Shown piece after piece: positions 1-11,320 of a stretch of 64,000 nucleotides of DNA; the stretch's first letter is position 1, and each line of letters begins with the position of its first letter. The stretch spans positions 14,900,147 through 14,964,146 of the forward strand of contig NC_058518.1 of the NCBI RefSeq assembly GCF_904849725.1, read 5' to 3'. The notes beneath the pieces are model-generated. The model did no database searches. It was not told where the DNA came from and saw only the letters and a list, made by a program, of their open reading frames with translations. Both the position numbers and the translations under genes were made by a program. Origin of the DNA: Hordeum vulgare subsp. vulgare. Taxonomy: Eukaryota; Streptophyta; Magnoliopsida; Poales; Poaceae.

Positions 1-567
1 TAACTCGTAGTGCCCTTCAAATAGCGCATAACCCTTTCTAGAGCTTTCCAATGATCATCTCCTGGTATTGAGACAAACCGGCTCAGTTTGTTATCAGCAA
101 AAGAGATGTCAGGTCTCGTAGAGCTGGCTATAAATACATAAGCGAGCCAATTATCTGAGAGTATTTCAATTGATCTCTAGCAATTCTTCGATTCTTTCGA
201 AGCAACACGCTAGTATCATAAGCTGTTGGAGAGGGCTTGCAGTCACTATAACCCAAGTGACTCAAGATCTTTTCCACATAGTGAGATTGAAGCAATGTAA
301 TCCCACCGTCATCACTTCTCATGAGAAAGGAAATCCTCGACCTACTTAATAGCATTCAAATTTGTTCCAAAAATCAATATGTCATCAACATACAAACAAA
401 GGATAACTCCCTACCCCCCACCATGTTGATAGTACACGCATTTGTCAGCTTCGTTTACAACAAATCATGTAGCCGTTGAAGTTCTTTCAAACTTCTCATG
501 ACACTGCTTAGGTGCTTGCTTAAGACCATACAAAGACTTCAATAGTTTGCACACTTTTCCTTCCTTA
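1..567 (-). pseudogene. Ty1/copia reverse transcriptase fragment
   Basis: Minus-strand remnant of a copia polyprotein. Reading from 567 down to 1, the frame gives KLLKSLYGLKQAPK, then CLYVDDILIFGTN with the YVDD catalytic motif, then the thumb/RNase H side with SHYVEKILSHLGY and QIIGSLMYL. In-frame stops lie just before and just after the YVDD segment, and the stretch between the second stop and SHYVEK is shorter than in intact copias, so it is dead. It belongs with the integrase part at 3947-5180: same strand, correct order, with CACTA-D lying between. About 300 residues (end of integrase and start of RT) are missing at that break. The fragment runs off the left edge of the window. Confidence 0.85.
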
Positions 568-880
568 GCAGTAGCGCTGGAAATACTACGCGCTATTGCT
601 AATGTCCTTAGCAGTAGCGCTGGCCTTATATTCTGCGCTACTGATAAACAGGGCCCAACAAGGCCATCCGCAGTAGCTATAGTAGCAGAGCTGGTCCTAA
701 TCCAGCGCTACTTCTAAGGTCCATAGCAGTAGCGCTGCGTTGCATCCAGTGCTACTGCTAAAAGGGGCCCAACGAGGTAACCGACAGTAGCTGTAGTACC
801 AGCGCTGGCATGGTAAGAGCGCTACTGCTAAGTACAATAGCACTAGCGCTCCTCCGGAACTAGCGTTACTGCTATGTTGA
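568..880. repeat. Left subterminal repeat cluster of CACTA-D
   Basis: Repeated AGCAGTAGCGCTGG and its reverse complement, with variants, alternate roughly every 25-45 bases. In CACTA elements such motifs are the binding sites of the element's DNA-binding protein. The matching cluster is at 3740-3946. Confidence 0.75.
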
Positions 881-905
881 GTTAACACCCCAACGCGTGC
901 TCAAA

Positions 906-1215
906 AATTCCTAACTCCCCCACTACCCCGCCCCTCTCCTCGATCTCAAGCCATCGCTGCCTCCCTTGCCGCCGTCGTCGTCGTCGTCGTCGCCGCTGCC
1001 TCCCTTGCCGTCATCGTCGTCGTCGCCGCCGCCGCCTCCCTCGCCGTCGCCGCCGCCGCCTCCCTCACCGTCGCCACTGCCCCCTCCCCTCCCACTCTGC
1101 TAAGCCCCCTTCCCCTCCCGGTCTGGTAAGCCCCCTTTCTCTCCTGCTCCGGTAAGCCCCCTCCCCACCCCGCTCCGGTAAGCCCCCACCCCCCTTCAGG
1201 CGCCGCCGCCCCCTC
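906..1215. repeat. GC-rich CCG/CGT trinucleotide-rich leader
   Basis: C-rich stretch with runs of CGTCGTCGT and CCGCCGCCG followed by repeated CCCCCTCCCC...CTCCGGTAAGCC blocks. GC-rich leaders of this type occur just inside the 5' end of other CACTA elements here (14440-14700 and 53640-54060). It is probably the promoter or 5'-leader side of the CACTA-D gene, not coding. Confidence 0.5.
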
Positions 1216-2023
1216 CCCTCCTGCTATAGGAACCCCAAGGCTGCTGCCATTTTGATTTTAGGGCCATCGGTTTGGTGTGATGGACAACTTTAATTCCATG
1301 GTTGGAGCTGATGAATTTTTTATGTTACACTAATGTTCAAATGGTGTTTACGGTTCCAGTGATGTTTTTGGTTACACTAATGATCTTTTGATGTTTAGGA
1401 CAGTTTTGATGGCTACACTAATGAATTTTTTTATGTTACACTAGTAAAATAAAATGAGCACGAACCACGTGAACCTGGAATGATGGGCTAATGAGTAGGA
1501 GGTATAGTTCCAGCGGTGTTTATGGTTGAAGATGTTATCTTGAGATACATGTTAATAAGAAAATCAAGATATGTTTGTTGAAGATCTTTTGATGGGCTAA
1601 CTAGAAAGAAGGAAAAAAAATCCTATGGTTCACACTTGAATATTATGTAAAGAATGTGAAATAAATCATTCCTGTTTGTAAATTTCATGTAAGTAGGCAC
1701 ATTAGGTTTGAATTAGACAACCAATGGTTTCAAACAACTTATTTAAACTTTGGAGAGGAAAAAGGGCACATACATATTTCACCAACGTACATCACTTGCA
1801 TGACATGCTGGACACTGTTCATCCAAGGGATAGAAAGAGTCACACAAAGATGATGAATGAGCTAACTAACCAACTAATTAACTAATTAGTTAATTAATCA
1901 ATTAATGAAGACTACAAATATTATCCTTTTGTTGGTGTTAATGCATAAAACAGTAGTGAGTTTCTCACTTTTGCTTGCTAAGTTGTGCTAAGTTTTGCCG
2001 GAATGTCCGAGTGGCCTATGTTT
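1216..2023. other. CACTA-D interior without recognised gene
   Basis: AT-rich stretch between the GC-rich leader and the B3-like gene. Phrases such as GATGTTT and ACACTAATG recur, and there is a short TTAATTAATTA tract near 1880-1905. I see no coding signal; it is probably a leader intron or promoter-distal DNA of the element. Confidence 0.4.
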
Positions 2024-2198
2024 TGCCGGAATGTTGATTCATTTCCGTTCCGGCAAATTCCAGGCGCTCCATATATCCACTTTTTAGCAAAGGTCATGCC
2101 GAAAATTTCCGTGAATTTCGACATGACTAGTGCTAGAAACTAGGACATATGGGGTGCTTGGAAATTGCCGGAAAGGGTAATGAATCAACATTCCGACC
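2024..2198. repeat. Long imperfect foldback ahead of the B3-like gene
   Basis: The left arm (CCGGAATGTTGATTCATT, from about 2026) and the right arm read backwards from about 2197 match over roughly 55 bases with few mismatches. The centre (about 2090-2130) is itself near-palindromic around CATGCCGAAA and TTTCGACATG. The whole 175 bases could fold into one hairpin. It lies about 145 bases upstream of the B3-like start codon. Confidence 0.6.
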
Positions 2199-2340
2199 AA
2201 ATATAGGTCCCTTTTCATTATTCATGATTTTGTTTATATATAGATGTTCAATTCTTTCGATATAGTGTCACGGTTGTTGCTTACACATTTACAAACATGT
2301 TCCATGGATTATAAGTTAAATTACCACATTAAAACAGGAA

Positions 2341-3427
2341 ATGTCCGACGATGAATATTGGGAGTGTGAATATTGCAGCGACTGTCGGGGTATGTGCGAC
2401 ACGCCTCACCTGCGAGACGATAGGTTCTTCAGCATGAAGCTTGAAGAGAATGGAGATATGTTCCTCCCTTGCCATGCAAGAAGATATGTGTTGGAGAGGC
2501 TCGGTTTCAAAGACCACGAGAGAATGGAGACCAGGAGCGCTAACCTGAGGACTATACATGGTCACACATTTGTTATCAAAATATTTAATTTAGTTTTTAA
2601 CACAAAAGTAGGGTGCCCAAATTGGGAAGATCTTTGCAAGGCATATGGATTTCAGGAGGGTATGGAAATAACCTTCGATCTTCGTCCTGAAGATAATATG
2701 CCAGGCAACATCGACATTTGGGTGGTTGTCGATATGCTTCCTATTTTACCTCCATGTGAGTTCCTCAACCATATTTTTCAAGTAATTTGCATTCTACATT
2801 TAGAAATAGTTGGTGTCCATCCATATACTAAATTTGTTAAATTATAATTACAGCTTATTTCGTTTCTTCGAGTGAATTACGGAAATTAATTAACACGACA
2901 CACTACACGTATGGATCACATCTAACTTGAGAGGAGAAGGATGTTCTTCTCTACTTTCTTGTTGTTGTCCTGGTTTCTAGGGATAACTTCCCGTATAATT
3001 TGGGAATTGGCCAAAATTATACATTTTACATGCCACTAGTGCATAGATTGAGGCCGGATGACATTCGCCGAAATATCTTGGTAAAAGTTTCCTAATTAAG
3101 TACGCTCTACTATTGCATAAATGGTGTTAATTACATTCCTAACTAGGTTATTATTATGTTCTTCAACATCAACTGCCAAATGATGTAGTGCCTCTGTTGA
3201 TGCACCCAGAAGGTCATATGAAAACTAAAAACCCGCTGAGGGCTGAGTTCGATGCTCCAGACTCGAGTAACCTCAAATCAAGATAAAAAAGGCTCCAAAT
3301 TGAAGCATGGAGAGAAATAAAGAAGGTTCGCAAGCCACAAGTTGGAGACCGTTGGATCTCTGTGCTTCATCATGGTGACATAGGTGTTATTCTGTTTTAT
3401 AACACTATACCTAGGAGCGAGGACTAG
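2341..3427 (+). pseudogene. B3-like protein gene of CACTA-D
   Basis: Three exons can be read. Exon 1 (2341-2755) starts with MSDDEYWECEYC and contains FSMKLEENGDMFLPCHAR and WEDLCKAYGFQEGMEITFDL, which resemble the core of plant B3 DNA-binding domains; it ends at a GTGAGT donor. Exon 2 (about 2854-3080) follows a CAG acceptor and continues in frame (PSYFVSSSEL, then NFPYNLGIGQNYTFYMPLVH), ending at GTAAAA. Exon 3 (about 3150-3427) holds LPNDVVPLLMHPEGH and VGDRWISVLHHGDIGVILFY. A TGA interrupts exon 2 and a TAA exon 3, so the gene is decayed. Similar B3-like genes are common cargo of Triticeae CACTA elements, where a role binding the element's subterminal repeats is plausible but not shown. 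The acceptor of exon 3 is uncertain. Confidence 0.6.
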
Positions 3428-3739
3428 GTCTTATGAGAGACAAGTTATTCTGGATTATATTAACTTGACATGATCGATTAGGATGCATGCATATGATGAC
3501 TATTATGATGTTTTTCTGTTTTACGAGATTTTAAATTGGTATATGATTAAGATGATGATGAGTTTTTAGATGAGTACGTAAGATGATAATGAGTTATATG
3601 ACATGATACTTTATGTGTATGATGTGATGCAAATTATGCATGTTTATTATGATATGATGAAACCACTGTATAGAGCATGCGCAAATACGTAGGGGAACAT
3701 AAATACGATGCGAATTAAATATTAAAAGCATGAATATTA

Positions 3740-3946
3740 GGAGTAGCGCTGGAATATTAACAGTAGCGTTGGCTTAGCAGTAGCGCTAGATTTATTCTAG
3801 CGCTACTGCTAACGTAGATACCAATACCGCTTTCAATCGGGCGCTACTGCTAACAAGTTATTTGTAGTGCATTAGCAGTAGCGCTGGCCCCAACGCTACT
3901 AGTAAGGGTAAAACCAGCGCTACTCGTAGCATTTCTCCTACTAGTG
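3740..3946. repeat. Right subterminal repeat cluster of CACTA-D
   Basis: Counterpart of 568-880: AGCAGTAGCGCTGG-type motifs in both orientations, ending in the element terminus CTACTAGTG at 3938-3946. Confidence 0.75.
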
Positions 3947-5180
3947 GTAGGTAAGAGAGTTTTAACCTTTTGTTCTTCCATTCCTCGAATGGAGTCATCT
4001 CTTTGTTCTTTGTAGGAACTCGGTTTAGGAAATGACATGCAGTCAATATCGCCACCTCCACCATGCCTTGGAGAGACCCGATGTGTGTGACATGGGATTA
4101 ACCAAATCAATTAGAGTATGGTTCTTTCTTTTGTCTACCCCATTTGACTGAGATGAATAGGGAGGCTTCCTCTGATAGATTATACCATGTACCACACAAA
4201 AAGAATCAAATTCATTGGAAAAATACTCTCCACCATGATCGGACCTAAGCCTCTTGATATTCCGATCAAGTTGGTTTTGCACTTCATCTCTATAGATGTT
4301 GAAAAAGCTTAAAACCTCATCTTTTGATTTTAAAAGATACACATGGCAGTATCTTGTGGAGTTATCGACTAACGTCATAAAATATTTGTTTCCACCTTTC
4401 GTTAGAACACCATTCATTTCACAAAGATGTGAATGTACGAGTTCTAGTAGCGCAACATTTCTTGTTTCTGCAGTTGTATGAGACTTACGAGGTTGCTTAG
4501 CTTGCACACAAACTTGACACTTAGATCCGTTGACAAAGTTGCAGTTGGGGATTAAGTGCAACTTATCTAGCCGCATCATACAACCAAAATTAACATGACA
4601 AAGATGTGAATGCCAAACATTTGATTCACTATTGTTGCAAACATGATTAACAACTTTATTAGAAACATCTGACAAGGATAGTTTGAACAAGCATCTTGAC
4701 TCAAAACCTTTACCAAGAAAAGTTCCATACTTGGATATTACAAATTTATTAGACTCAAAGATAAGCTTGTAGCCATCTCTACACGGAAGAGATCCGCTAA
4801 CAAGATTTTTATTCGGAGGGGACATAATGCACATTCTTCAACTACACGATCTTCCCCGAAGTAACTTCAGGTCGACCGTGCCAACACCATGAACAGAAGC
4901 ACTCGAACCGTTGTCCATCAGGACAGAAGTAGTCCCTGCGTCCTGATAAGAAGAAAACATGGAAATATCACCACATACATGCACATTAGCACCAGTGTCA
5001 ATTAACCAATCAGGGAATGACATACTGAGAGAATAGTGAAAAGTATACCGCACCCAACATCCCACATCTCATCTTCACCAATGACAACATTGGCAATCTT
5101 GTCGCCTTTCCCATGTTGACAACAATGACAACATCTGGCGGCGCGCTGGAGCGATCGCTGGAAGGCTCGTGAGGGAGCGT
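3947..5180 (-). pseudogene. Ty1/copia protease and integrase fragment
   Basis: Minus-strand copia polyprotein, read downwards. A degenerate zinc-knuckle region (about 5180-5090) leads to the aspartic protease, WLIDTGANVHVCGD (5065-4838). The GAG-pre-integrase follows, VWHSHLCHVNFG...CQVCVQAKQPRK, then the integrase core with FMTLVDNSTRYCHVYLLKSK and IKRLRSDHGGEYFSNEF (4834-4043), and a last piece TPFEEWKNKRLKLSYL up to 3947. Frameshifts separate gag, protease and integrase. Two of the three catalytic acidic residues are lost: family HSDLC reads HSHLC, and NGVAERKN reads NGVDKRKN. It is the upstream half of the copia whose RT is at 1-567; CACTA-D sits at the break. Confidence 0.85.
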
Positions 5181-5189
5181 TCGTTAACT

Positions 5190-5465
5190 AGTTGCTCCCC
5201 TCAACCAGCCCATGCACTTCGTCTTGCTTGTTCTCCAACATGTACTTGAGGTTCTCCAGCCGGACAGTGTGCGAGTATGCCAGGTCTTTGAATAGATGCT
5301 AGGGCTCTTTGATCGCTTTGTTGTTGCCAGATGTACTTGTTTGCTTCCTGTTTTTTGCGTGTAAAACACATTTGGTTGCTTGGTCTACGTATTCATCGAG
5401 CGAAATGGTGCCGCCATGATTTTCATTTGTGCTTGAGGACTAAAAACCCCTTTTGAAGAAAAATG
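5190..5465 (-). pseudogene. DUF4220-type gene fragment
   Basis: Read on the minus strand, this gives SLDEYVDQATKCVLHAKNR, then HLFKDLAYSHTVRLENLKYM and KQDEVHGLVEG, with a stop between the two parts. The second part matches the DUF4220 gene at 61770-61870 almost base for base for about 90 bases (RLENLKYMVESKQDEAHRLV there). DUF4220/DUF594 proteins are plant-specific membrane proteins of unknown function. The relic adjoins the copia gag at about 5185, suggesting the copia landed in or next to this gene. Family assignment depends on the better copy at 59721-61973. Confidence 0.55.
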
Positions 5466-5875
5466 ATCCGCTGAAGAATGAGGCTCTGGTCTCATCTTGT
5501 GTCTCGTCCAAGACTTTAGGTAGATGTCTGGTCACACTGAGGTAAGGAATCTGGTATGCTTTGCATATTATTTGTCCAAACATATGTGGTCATATTAATT
5601 AGTGCATTTGATTCTGACCACTCCATTTGCTGCAACGGTAGCGTCACTGGGTCAGAACAGCTCGATGGACTATTCGTTTTATTCTGGTCAAGGCCACTCA
5701 ATTACCTGCGATGAAACGAGTTTGTATAGGTTTGTTTGTAGTTTATTTTCTCCCAGAGAATTAGTTTTTACTGTGATTGAGTCTGCACACATACGGATGA
5801 AGTAAACATGCTATTATGAAGTCCTACAGGTAATCGCATAGTCGTTGATATTTGTTTTTTTGTCACCAAGTATGA
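5466..5875. other. No recognised feature
   Basis: No open frame with a recognisable product. The sequence could be an intron or flank of the DUF4220 relic. One short, probably chance open frame lies on each strand. Confidence 0.4.
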
Positions 5876-6361
5876 TGCAGGTTGAGGCCTCAACTTTTGT
5901 TGAGATTCCTTTTCGAGAGTTGTTTGCAGGCGGTGGTACCCACTCGCGTCGCTCCCGCGAGCGACCGAGGGGACGAAACCTAGCCGTCGGGGCTAGTCCG
6001 CCGCCTCCAGCTCCCTCCATCGCCGCCGCTGGTGCGCGCCACCGATCCAGTCGGCGTAGGCGGCGGCAGGGATTTCCCTTCTCGTTCGATGTCGTGCGGC
6101 GCGGGACGGCGGCTTCGGCGACAGTGTCATGCGGATGCAAGGCACGACGGCGCAGCAGCTTCCAGCGGCGGCGCGGGTGAAGATTGGCTGGGCTTGACGT
6201 GCCGATCGACTGTACGTGGCTAGAAGATGAAGGTGGGGCTGGGCGTGGCCGGTGGCGGTGGTAGCGGCACCGTTCAGCCCGGATCCGGTCTTGGCGGTGG
6301 CGACGACGACGGCTAACCCGGATCCGATCATGGTGGTGGAGGCGCCCCTCCGCCGGGGATG
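5876..6361 (+). mobile_element. LINE-like retroposon, first half
   Basis: GC-rich segment beginning near GGCCTCAACTTTTGTTGAG and running to the ATG target site of CACTA-A. Across the 48-kb CACTA-A insertion it continues at 54692 with similar composition (repeated GGATCCG, GGTGG, GATGACGG) and ends at a poly(A)-like LINE tail. Joined, the piece would be about 1.3 kb. It lacks a recognisable reverse transcriptase, so it is either a truncated LINE or a non-autonomous passenger. Open frames on both strands here look like by-products of high GC. Confidence 0.4.
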
Positions 6362-6655
6362 CACTACAAGAAATATGTCAACTAACGACCTTCAATATTG
6401 GTCATTGAATGGTCAATGATTTCCATTTGTGACCTTTTTACGACCAAAAACAGACGGTCAAAAGTTGAGGGTCTCTAATGAACTATAACGACCTTTTTTC
6501 TGGATTGGTCGTTGGATTTTACGACCAAATAGAAGGTCGTAGGTTTAATGACCAACTGATTTGGTTACTAGCAATACACCCACACCACGTCAGATCCACC
6601 GTGGCGGGCTGACGTGGCAGAATTACGACCGAATGAAAAGGTCGTAAATTAGATT
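6362..6655. repeat. CACTA-A left terminal repeat and subterminal repeats
   Basis: The 31-bp terminal repeat (6362-6392) is followed by many copies of ACGACC, GGTCGT, GACCAA and related words in both orientations. CACTA-B inserted 291 bases inside this end, at ATT (6653-6655). Confidence 0.85.
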
Positions 6656-6899
6656 CACTACAAGAAATATGCTCATACATGACGTTTTTTAAGATGTCGT
6701 TGATGAATTCGTCATAAATCTATGATAATTTCATCCGAGATCGTCGTAAACCGTTTGAGGGGATCAAATCTACATATAAATTACGACGGTGTGAGTCAAA
6801 ACGTCATAACCGCATAAGATGAGATCGTCATAACTTTTACGACGATTATAAAAATGTCGTAACATGTTCTAACTATGTTGACATGTCACTTGTGGGTCC

Positions 6900-7342
6900 A
6901 TTCTATCCCACCTCATCCTAGTTTATGAAGCAACCTACTATTCTATCATTCCAAAAATTCTCGAAAAATTCTCATACATACTTTGGATCATATATTCCTC
7001 AAATATGTGAAAACCCTTTCTTCCATAGTTCAAAAATAATTCTGCAATATTCATTTTCTTATTCTGTTCAGAATAGCACTTTATGAAGGAAGTGCTATTT
7101 CTATTTCTTTGATTAGCCTCATATTTTTTGGGCACTCTTTCCTATCTAAATCATTGCCTCATGAAAACTTTTGTAACTATTTGCCTAGTAAATCTTTCTC
7201 AACAAATTTTCAAAGTTTATGTTCAGCTAATAGCTTTGTGAAGGAAGTACTAGATAGGAATATCCTCATGATTTGAATTTTTTCCACATCTTCTTTATGC
7301 CCAAAACATAGCTCTCGACAAAATTTTAGCCCCATCTAACAA
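6900..7342. repeat. 155-bp degenerate tandem array of CACTA-B, left part
   Basis: AT-rich repeats recognised by GTGAAGGAAGTNC-like anchors near 6920, 7077 and 7240 (spacing about 157 and 163). The array resumes after CACTA-C at 17827 with anchors near 17877, 18027, 18185 and 18337. Confidence 0.6.
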
Positions 7343-7590
7343 CACTAGTAGAAAACGGGTCTTTGGCCGGGACCCTTTAGTCCCGGCCTGCCTCTAGGCC
7401 GGGACTAAAGACCCGGCCACGTCGCCCCAATTCTCATATCCTCCCTCGAGGCTTTAGTCCCGGCCCGTAAGGAGCCTTTAGTCCCGGTTCGTGTCCCAAA
7501 CCGGGACTAAAGGGCTACGCGGTGGGCAGCCCGCATGTGCGCCACCTTTAGTCCCGGTTTGTGTCTCAAACCGGGACTAAAGTCCTCTGC
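7343..7590. repeat. CACTA-C left subterminal repeats
   Basis: TTTAGTCCCGG and its complement CCGGGACTAAAG alternate, forming several short hairpins; expected transposase or TNPA-like binding sites. A TATA-like TATGTATAG near 7590 may serve the transposase gene. Confidence 0.8.
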
Positions 7591-7894
7591 CTATGTATAG
7601 CACATCCCCCCTCTCCCCTCTTCGTTGCATTTTTCTTGGATGGAGGATTGTGGGTGGGTGCTTCTCTCCACTTTTTTTGATGCGCTAGAGGTGTTTGTTG
7701 AAATGTGTGTTAGAGCGATGCCGCTTCAGTTCACCGAACACAACTACGATATGAGATGGCCGAGCCATGCTTAAACCTCTTCCTCTTTATTTCTACTTAT
7801 TCTAAAAGGTTAGCAACTATATTTCCTCGTTTAGACCGTGCGGTACTAATTTTTAGGATCGTGATTGTATTTGATATACTGTCGTATAACGCAG

Positions 7895-10800
7895 ATGAGC
7901 CATCCATGGATGTACGGTGATCGACGCACAGCCGCTTGCAGAGAAGGCGTGCATTCTTTTCGAGATGCAGCTGATGCGAACAAGCATGGTGGTGGTTATA
8001 TGTTTTGTCCATGTGTTGAATGTCGGAATGAGAAGGATTACACTTCCTCAAGAGTCATTCAGAGCCACCTGCTTCGGTCCGGTTTTATGTCGGGCTATAA
8101 TGTTTGGACCAAGCACGGAGAAAGAGGGGTTATGATGGAAGACGACGATGAAGAAGAAGAGAACGATGATGACAACTACCGATCAATGTTTCCTGAGTAT
8201 GCTGATACCGCAATGGAAGACAATGAAGAAGAAGATCAGGATGAAGAACGGGAACCAGATGACCCCGCTGATGATCTTGGCCGGGTCATTTCTGATGCAC
8301 GGTGAGGTTGCGACACAGAAAAGGAGAGGTTGCAGTTCGACCAGATGTTACAGGACCACAACAAATTGTTGTACCCAACTTGTGAAGATGGCCAGAAGAA
8401 GCTGGGTAGCACACTGGAATTGCTGAAGTGGAAGGCAGAGACCGGTGTGACTGACTCGTCATTCGAAAAGTTGCTGGTACTGATAAAGAAGATGCTTCCA
8501 AGAAAGAACGAATTGCCCGCCAGCACGTACGAAGCAAAGAAGCTTGTCTGCCCTCTAGGATTAGACGTGCAGAAGATACATGCATGCCCTAATGACTGCG
8601 TCCTCTACCGCGGTGAGAAGTACGATAATATGGATAAATGCCCGGTATGCACTTCATTGCGGTATAAGATCAGAAAAGATGACCGTGGTGATATTGAGGG
8701 CAAGCCACCCAGGAAGAGGGTTCCTGCCAAGGTGATGTGGTATGCTCCTCTAATACCACGGTTGAAACGTTTGTTAAAAAATAAAGATCATGCGAAGTTT
8801 TTGCGATGGCACATGGAAGATCGTATGAAAGACGATAAGTTGAGGCACACCGCTGATGGTCGGCAGTGGAGAAAAATCGAGAGAGAGTTCCCGAGATTTG
8901 CAGCTGATGCAAGGAACTTATGGTTAGGTCTGAGTACAGATGGCATGAATCCTTTTGGGGAGCAGAGTTGCAGTCACAGCACCTGGCCCGTTACTCTATG
9001 TATCTACAACCTTCCTCCTTGGTTGTGCATGAAGCGGAAGTTCATTATGATGCCAGTGCTTATACAAGGTCCAAAGCAACCCGGCAACGATATTTGATGT
9101 GTACCTAAGGCCATTAGTTGATGAACTTTTACTGCTGTGGGCCGAACCAGGTGTACGTGTGTGGGACGAGCACAAACAAGAGGAATTTGACCTTCGAGCG
9201 TTGCTTTTCGTAACCATCAATGATTGGCCTGCTCTTATTAACATTTCACGACAGTCAAACAAGGGATACAATGCATGCACGCACTATTTGGATCAGACAG
9301 AAAGTATATATCTCGACAACTGTAGGAAGAATGTGTATCCGTACAATCGTCGTTTTCTTCCACCCAAGCATCCCTTAAAGAAAAAAGGCAAGCATTTCAA
9401 TGGCAAGGCAGAACCCCGGGGGAAGCCTGTCATCCGTACTGGTGTTGAAGTATTTGATATGGTCAAAGATTTAAAAGTAATCTTTGGAAAGGGTCCTGAC
9501 AGCCAACCTGTTCCTAACGGCCCTGATAAGCGCGTACCCATGTGGAAGAAGAAATCTATATTTTGGGAGCTACCCTACTGGGAAGTCCATGAGGTCCGCT
9601 CGACAATCGACGTGATGCACCTGACGAAGAATCTCTGCGTGAATATTCTAGGCTTCCTGGGCTTGTATGGGAAGTCAAAAGATACATTGGAAGCACGGGA
9701 GGACCAGGAACGTCATAAAGGAAGAGATGGCATGCATCCAGGGCAGTTTCAAGGGCGTGCCAGCTACGCTCTTACTAAGGAAGAGAAGGAAATCTTCTTT
9801 GAAGTCCTGTTCAGTATCAAGGTCCCGACTGGCTTCTCGTCGAAGATAAAGGGAATCGTAAATATGAAAGACAAAAAATTCCAAAACCTAAAGTCTCATG
9901 ACTGCCACGTGCTTATGACGCAATTGCTTCCGGTTGCATTGAGGGGAATTCTACCGGAAAATGTTCGCCTGGCAATTGTGAAGGTATGTGCATTCCTCAA
10001 TGCAATTTCTCAGAAGGTAATCGATCGAGAAAGTCTATCAGGGTTACAGATTGATGTGGTCCAATGTCTGGTCAGCTTTGAGCTGTTGTTCCCGCCATCC
10101 TTCTTCAATATAATGACACACCTCCTAGTTCACCTAGTCGAAGAGATTAGAATTCTCGGTCCTGTGTTTCTACACAATATGTTCCCCTTCGAGAGGTTCA
10201 TGGGAGTCTTAAAGAAATATGTTCGTAACCGTGCTAGGCCAGAAGGAAGCATCTCCAAGGGCTATGGAACAGAGGAGGTCATCGAGTTTTGTGTGGACTT
10301 TCTTCCTGACCTTAAGCCGATTGGTGTTCCTGAATCTCGGTATGAGGGTAGGCTGACAGGAAAAGGCACACTAGGAAGGAAAGCAAAAGTATGTATGGAC
10401 AGGCATTCTTTCTCTCAAGCACACTACACAGTTCTACACAATTCCACCGTGTTGGCTCCGTATATCGTGAGACACAAGAATATTCTACGCTCCGAAAACC
10501 CGGGGAAGGCTGACTCTTGGATTAAAGGGGAACACGAGAAGACTTTCGGCAGTTGGTTGCAGACACATCTCATGAATGACGACACCGTTGAAGATGAGTT
10601 GTGCTGTTTGGCCAGGCCACCATCTTCGACTATATGTACTTTCCAAGGGTATGAGATAAATGGGAATACATTTTACACGGTTGCCCAAGATAAAAAGAGC
10701 ACCAACCAAAATAGTGGTGTCCGCTTTGATGCAACAGACGAGAATGGGCACTGTTTGGAAACATATTACGGGTACATAGAGGAGATATGGGAACTTGATT

Positions 10801-11207
10801 ATGGACCTACTTTTAAGATCCCTTTATTTCGGTGCAAATGGGTGAAGCTGACAGGAGGCGGGGTAGTTGTAGACCAAAAGTACGGCATGACAACAGTGGA
10901 TCTCAACAATCTTGCATACATGGACGAACCATTTGTCCTAGCCAATGATGTCGCTCAGGTTTTCTATGTGAAGGACATGTCTACATTAATGAGAAAAAGA
11001 AATCAACAAAAGAAGATATCGTCCGATGAGCCAAAACGCCACATAGTTCTTTCAGGGAAAAGAAACATCGTGGGAGTAGATGACAAGATAGACATGTCAG
11101 AAGATTATAATAAGTTTCATGAAATTCCGCCCTTCGAAGTGAAAACTGACCCAAGCATCCTACTGAATGATGAAGATTCTCCATGGCTACGACCCAGAAG
11201 AAAATAG
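7895..11207 (+). pseudogene. Tnp2-type (TNPD) CACTA transposase
   Basis: The family cuts and joins CACTA ends in the nucleus. The start at 7895 (MSHPWMYGDRR) directly follows an AG acceptor, as in the CACTA-A copy. The N-terminal transposase-associated domain contains FCPCVECRN and IQSHLLRSGF, followed by an acidic linker (about 8140-8290). The Tnp2 core contains CPNDCVLYRG, STDGMNPFGEQSCSHSTWP, NLPPWLCMKRKF, SIDVMHLTKNLCVN and NLKSHDCHVLMTQLLP. The C-terminal DUF4218/DUF4216-like parts include VLKKYVRNRARPEGSI and WELDYGPTFKIPLFRCKWV. Only two lesions are seen: a TGA at 8303-8305 and one extra T near 9093 that shifts the frame. The span is 3,313 nt, one base over a whole number of codons, which agrees. 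Otherwise about 1,100 codons look sound. Confidence 0.9.
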
Positions 11208-11320
11208 AAATAATAGATAGGAATATTGGTGCAATAATGTAATAATGTATTAAACCTTTTATGTAATGCATGTATGGAATGTACTAAATTTCAAACACTT
11301 TTCATTTTCATAGTATCCAT

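Larger units (their letters stand above)
568..3946 (+). mobile_element. CACTA-D, truncated CACTA element
   Basis: The right end reads CACTAGTAGGAGAAATG when taken from 3946 on the minus strand, a typical CACTA terminus. Both flanks carry many copies of AGCAGTAGCGCTGG or its reverse (568-880 and 3740-3946), as expected of subterminal transposase-binding repeats. No CACTA terminus exists on the left: subterminal repeats abut copia RT sequence at about 567. The left tip has therefore been deleted, together with the copia sequence that should have continued there, and no target duplication can be shown. The cargo is one B3-like gene with stops; no transposase is present, so the element is non-autonomous. 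Confidence 0.75.

Noticed and set aside
5814..6364. Arg/Ala-rich frames on both strands
   Set aside because: GC-driven frames in a LINE-like segment, overlapping on both strands, with no recognised domain.
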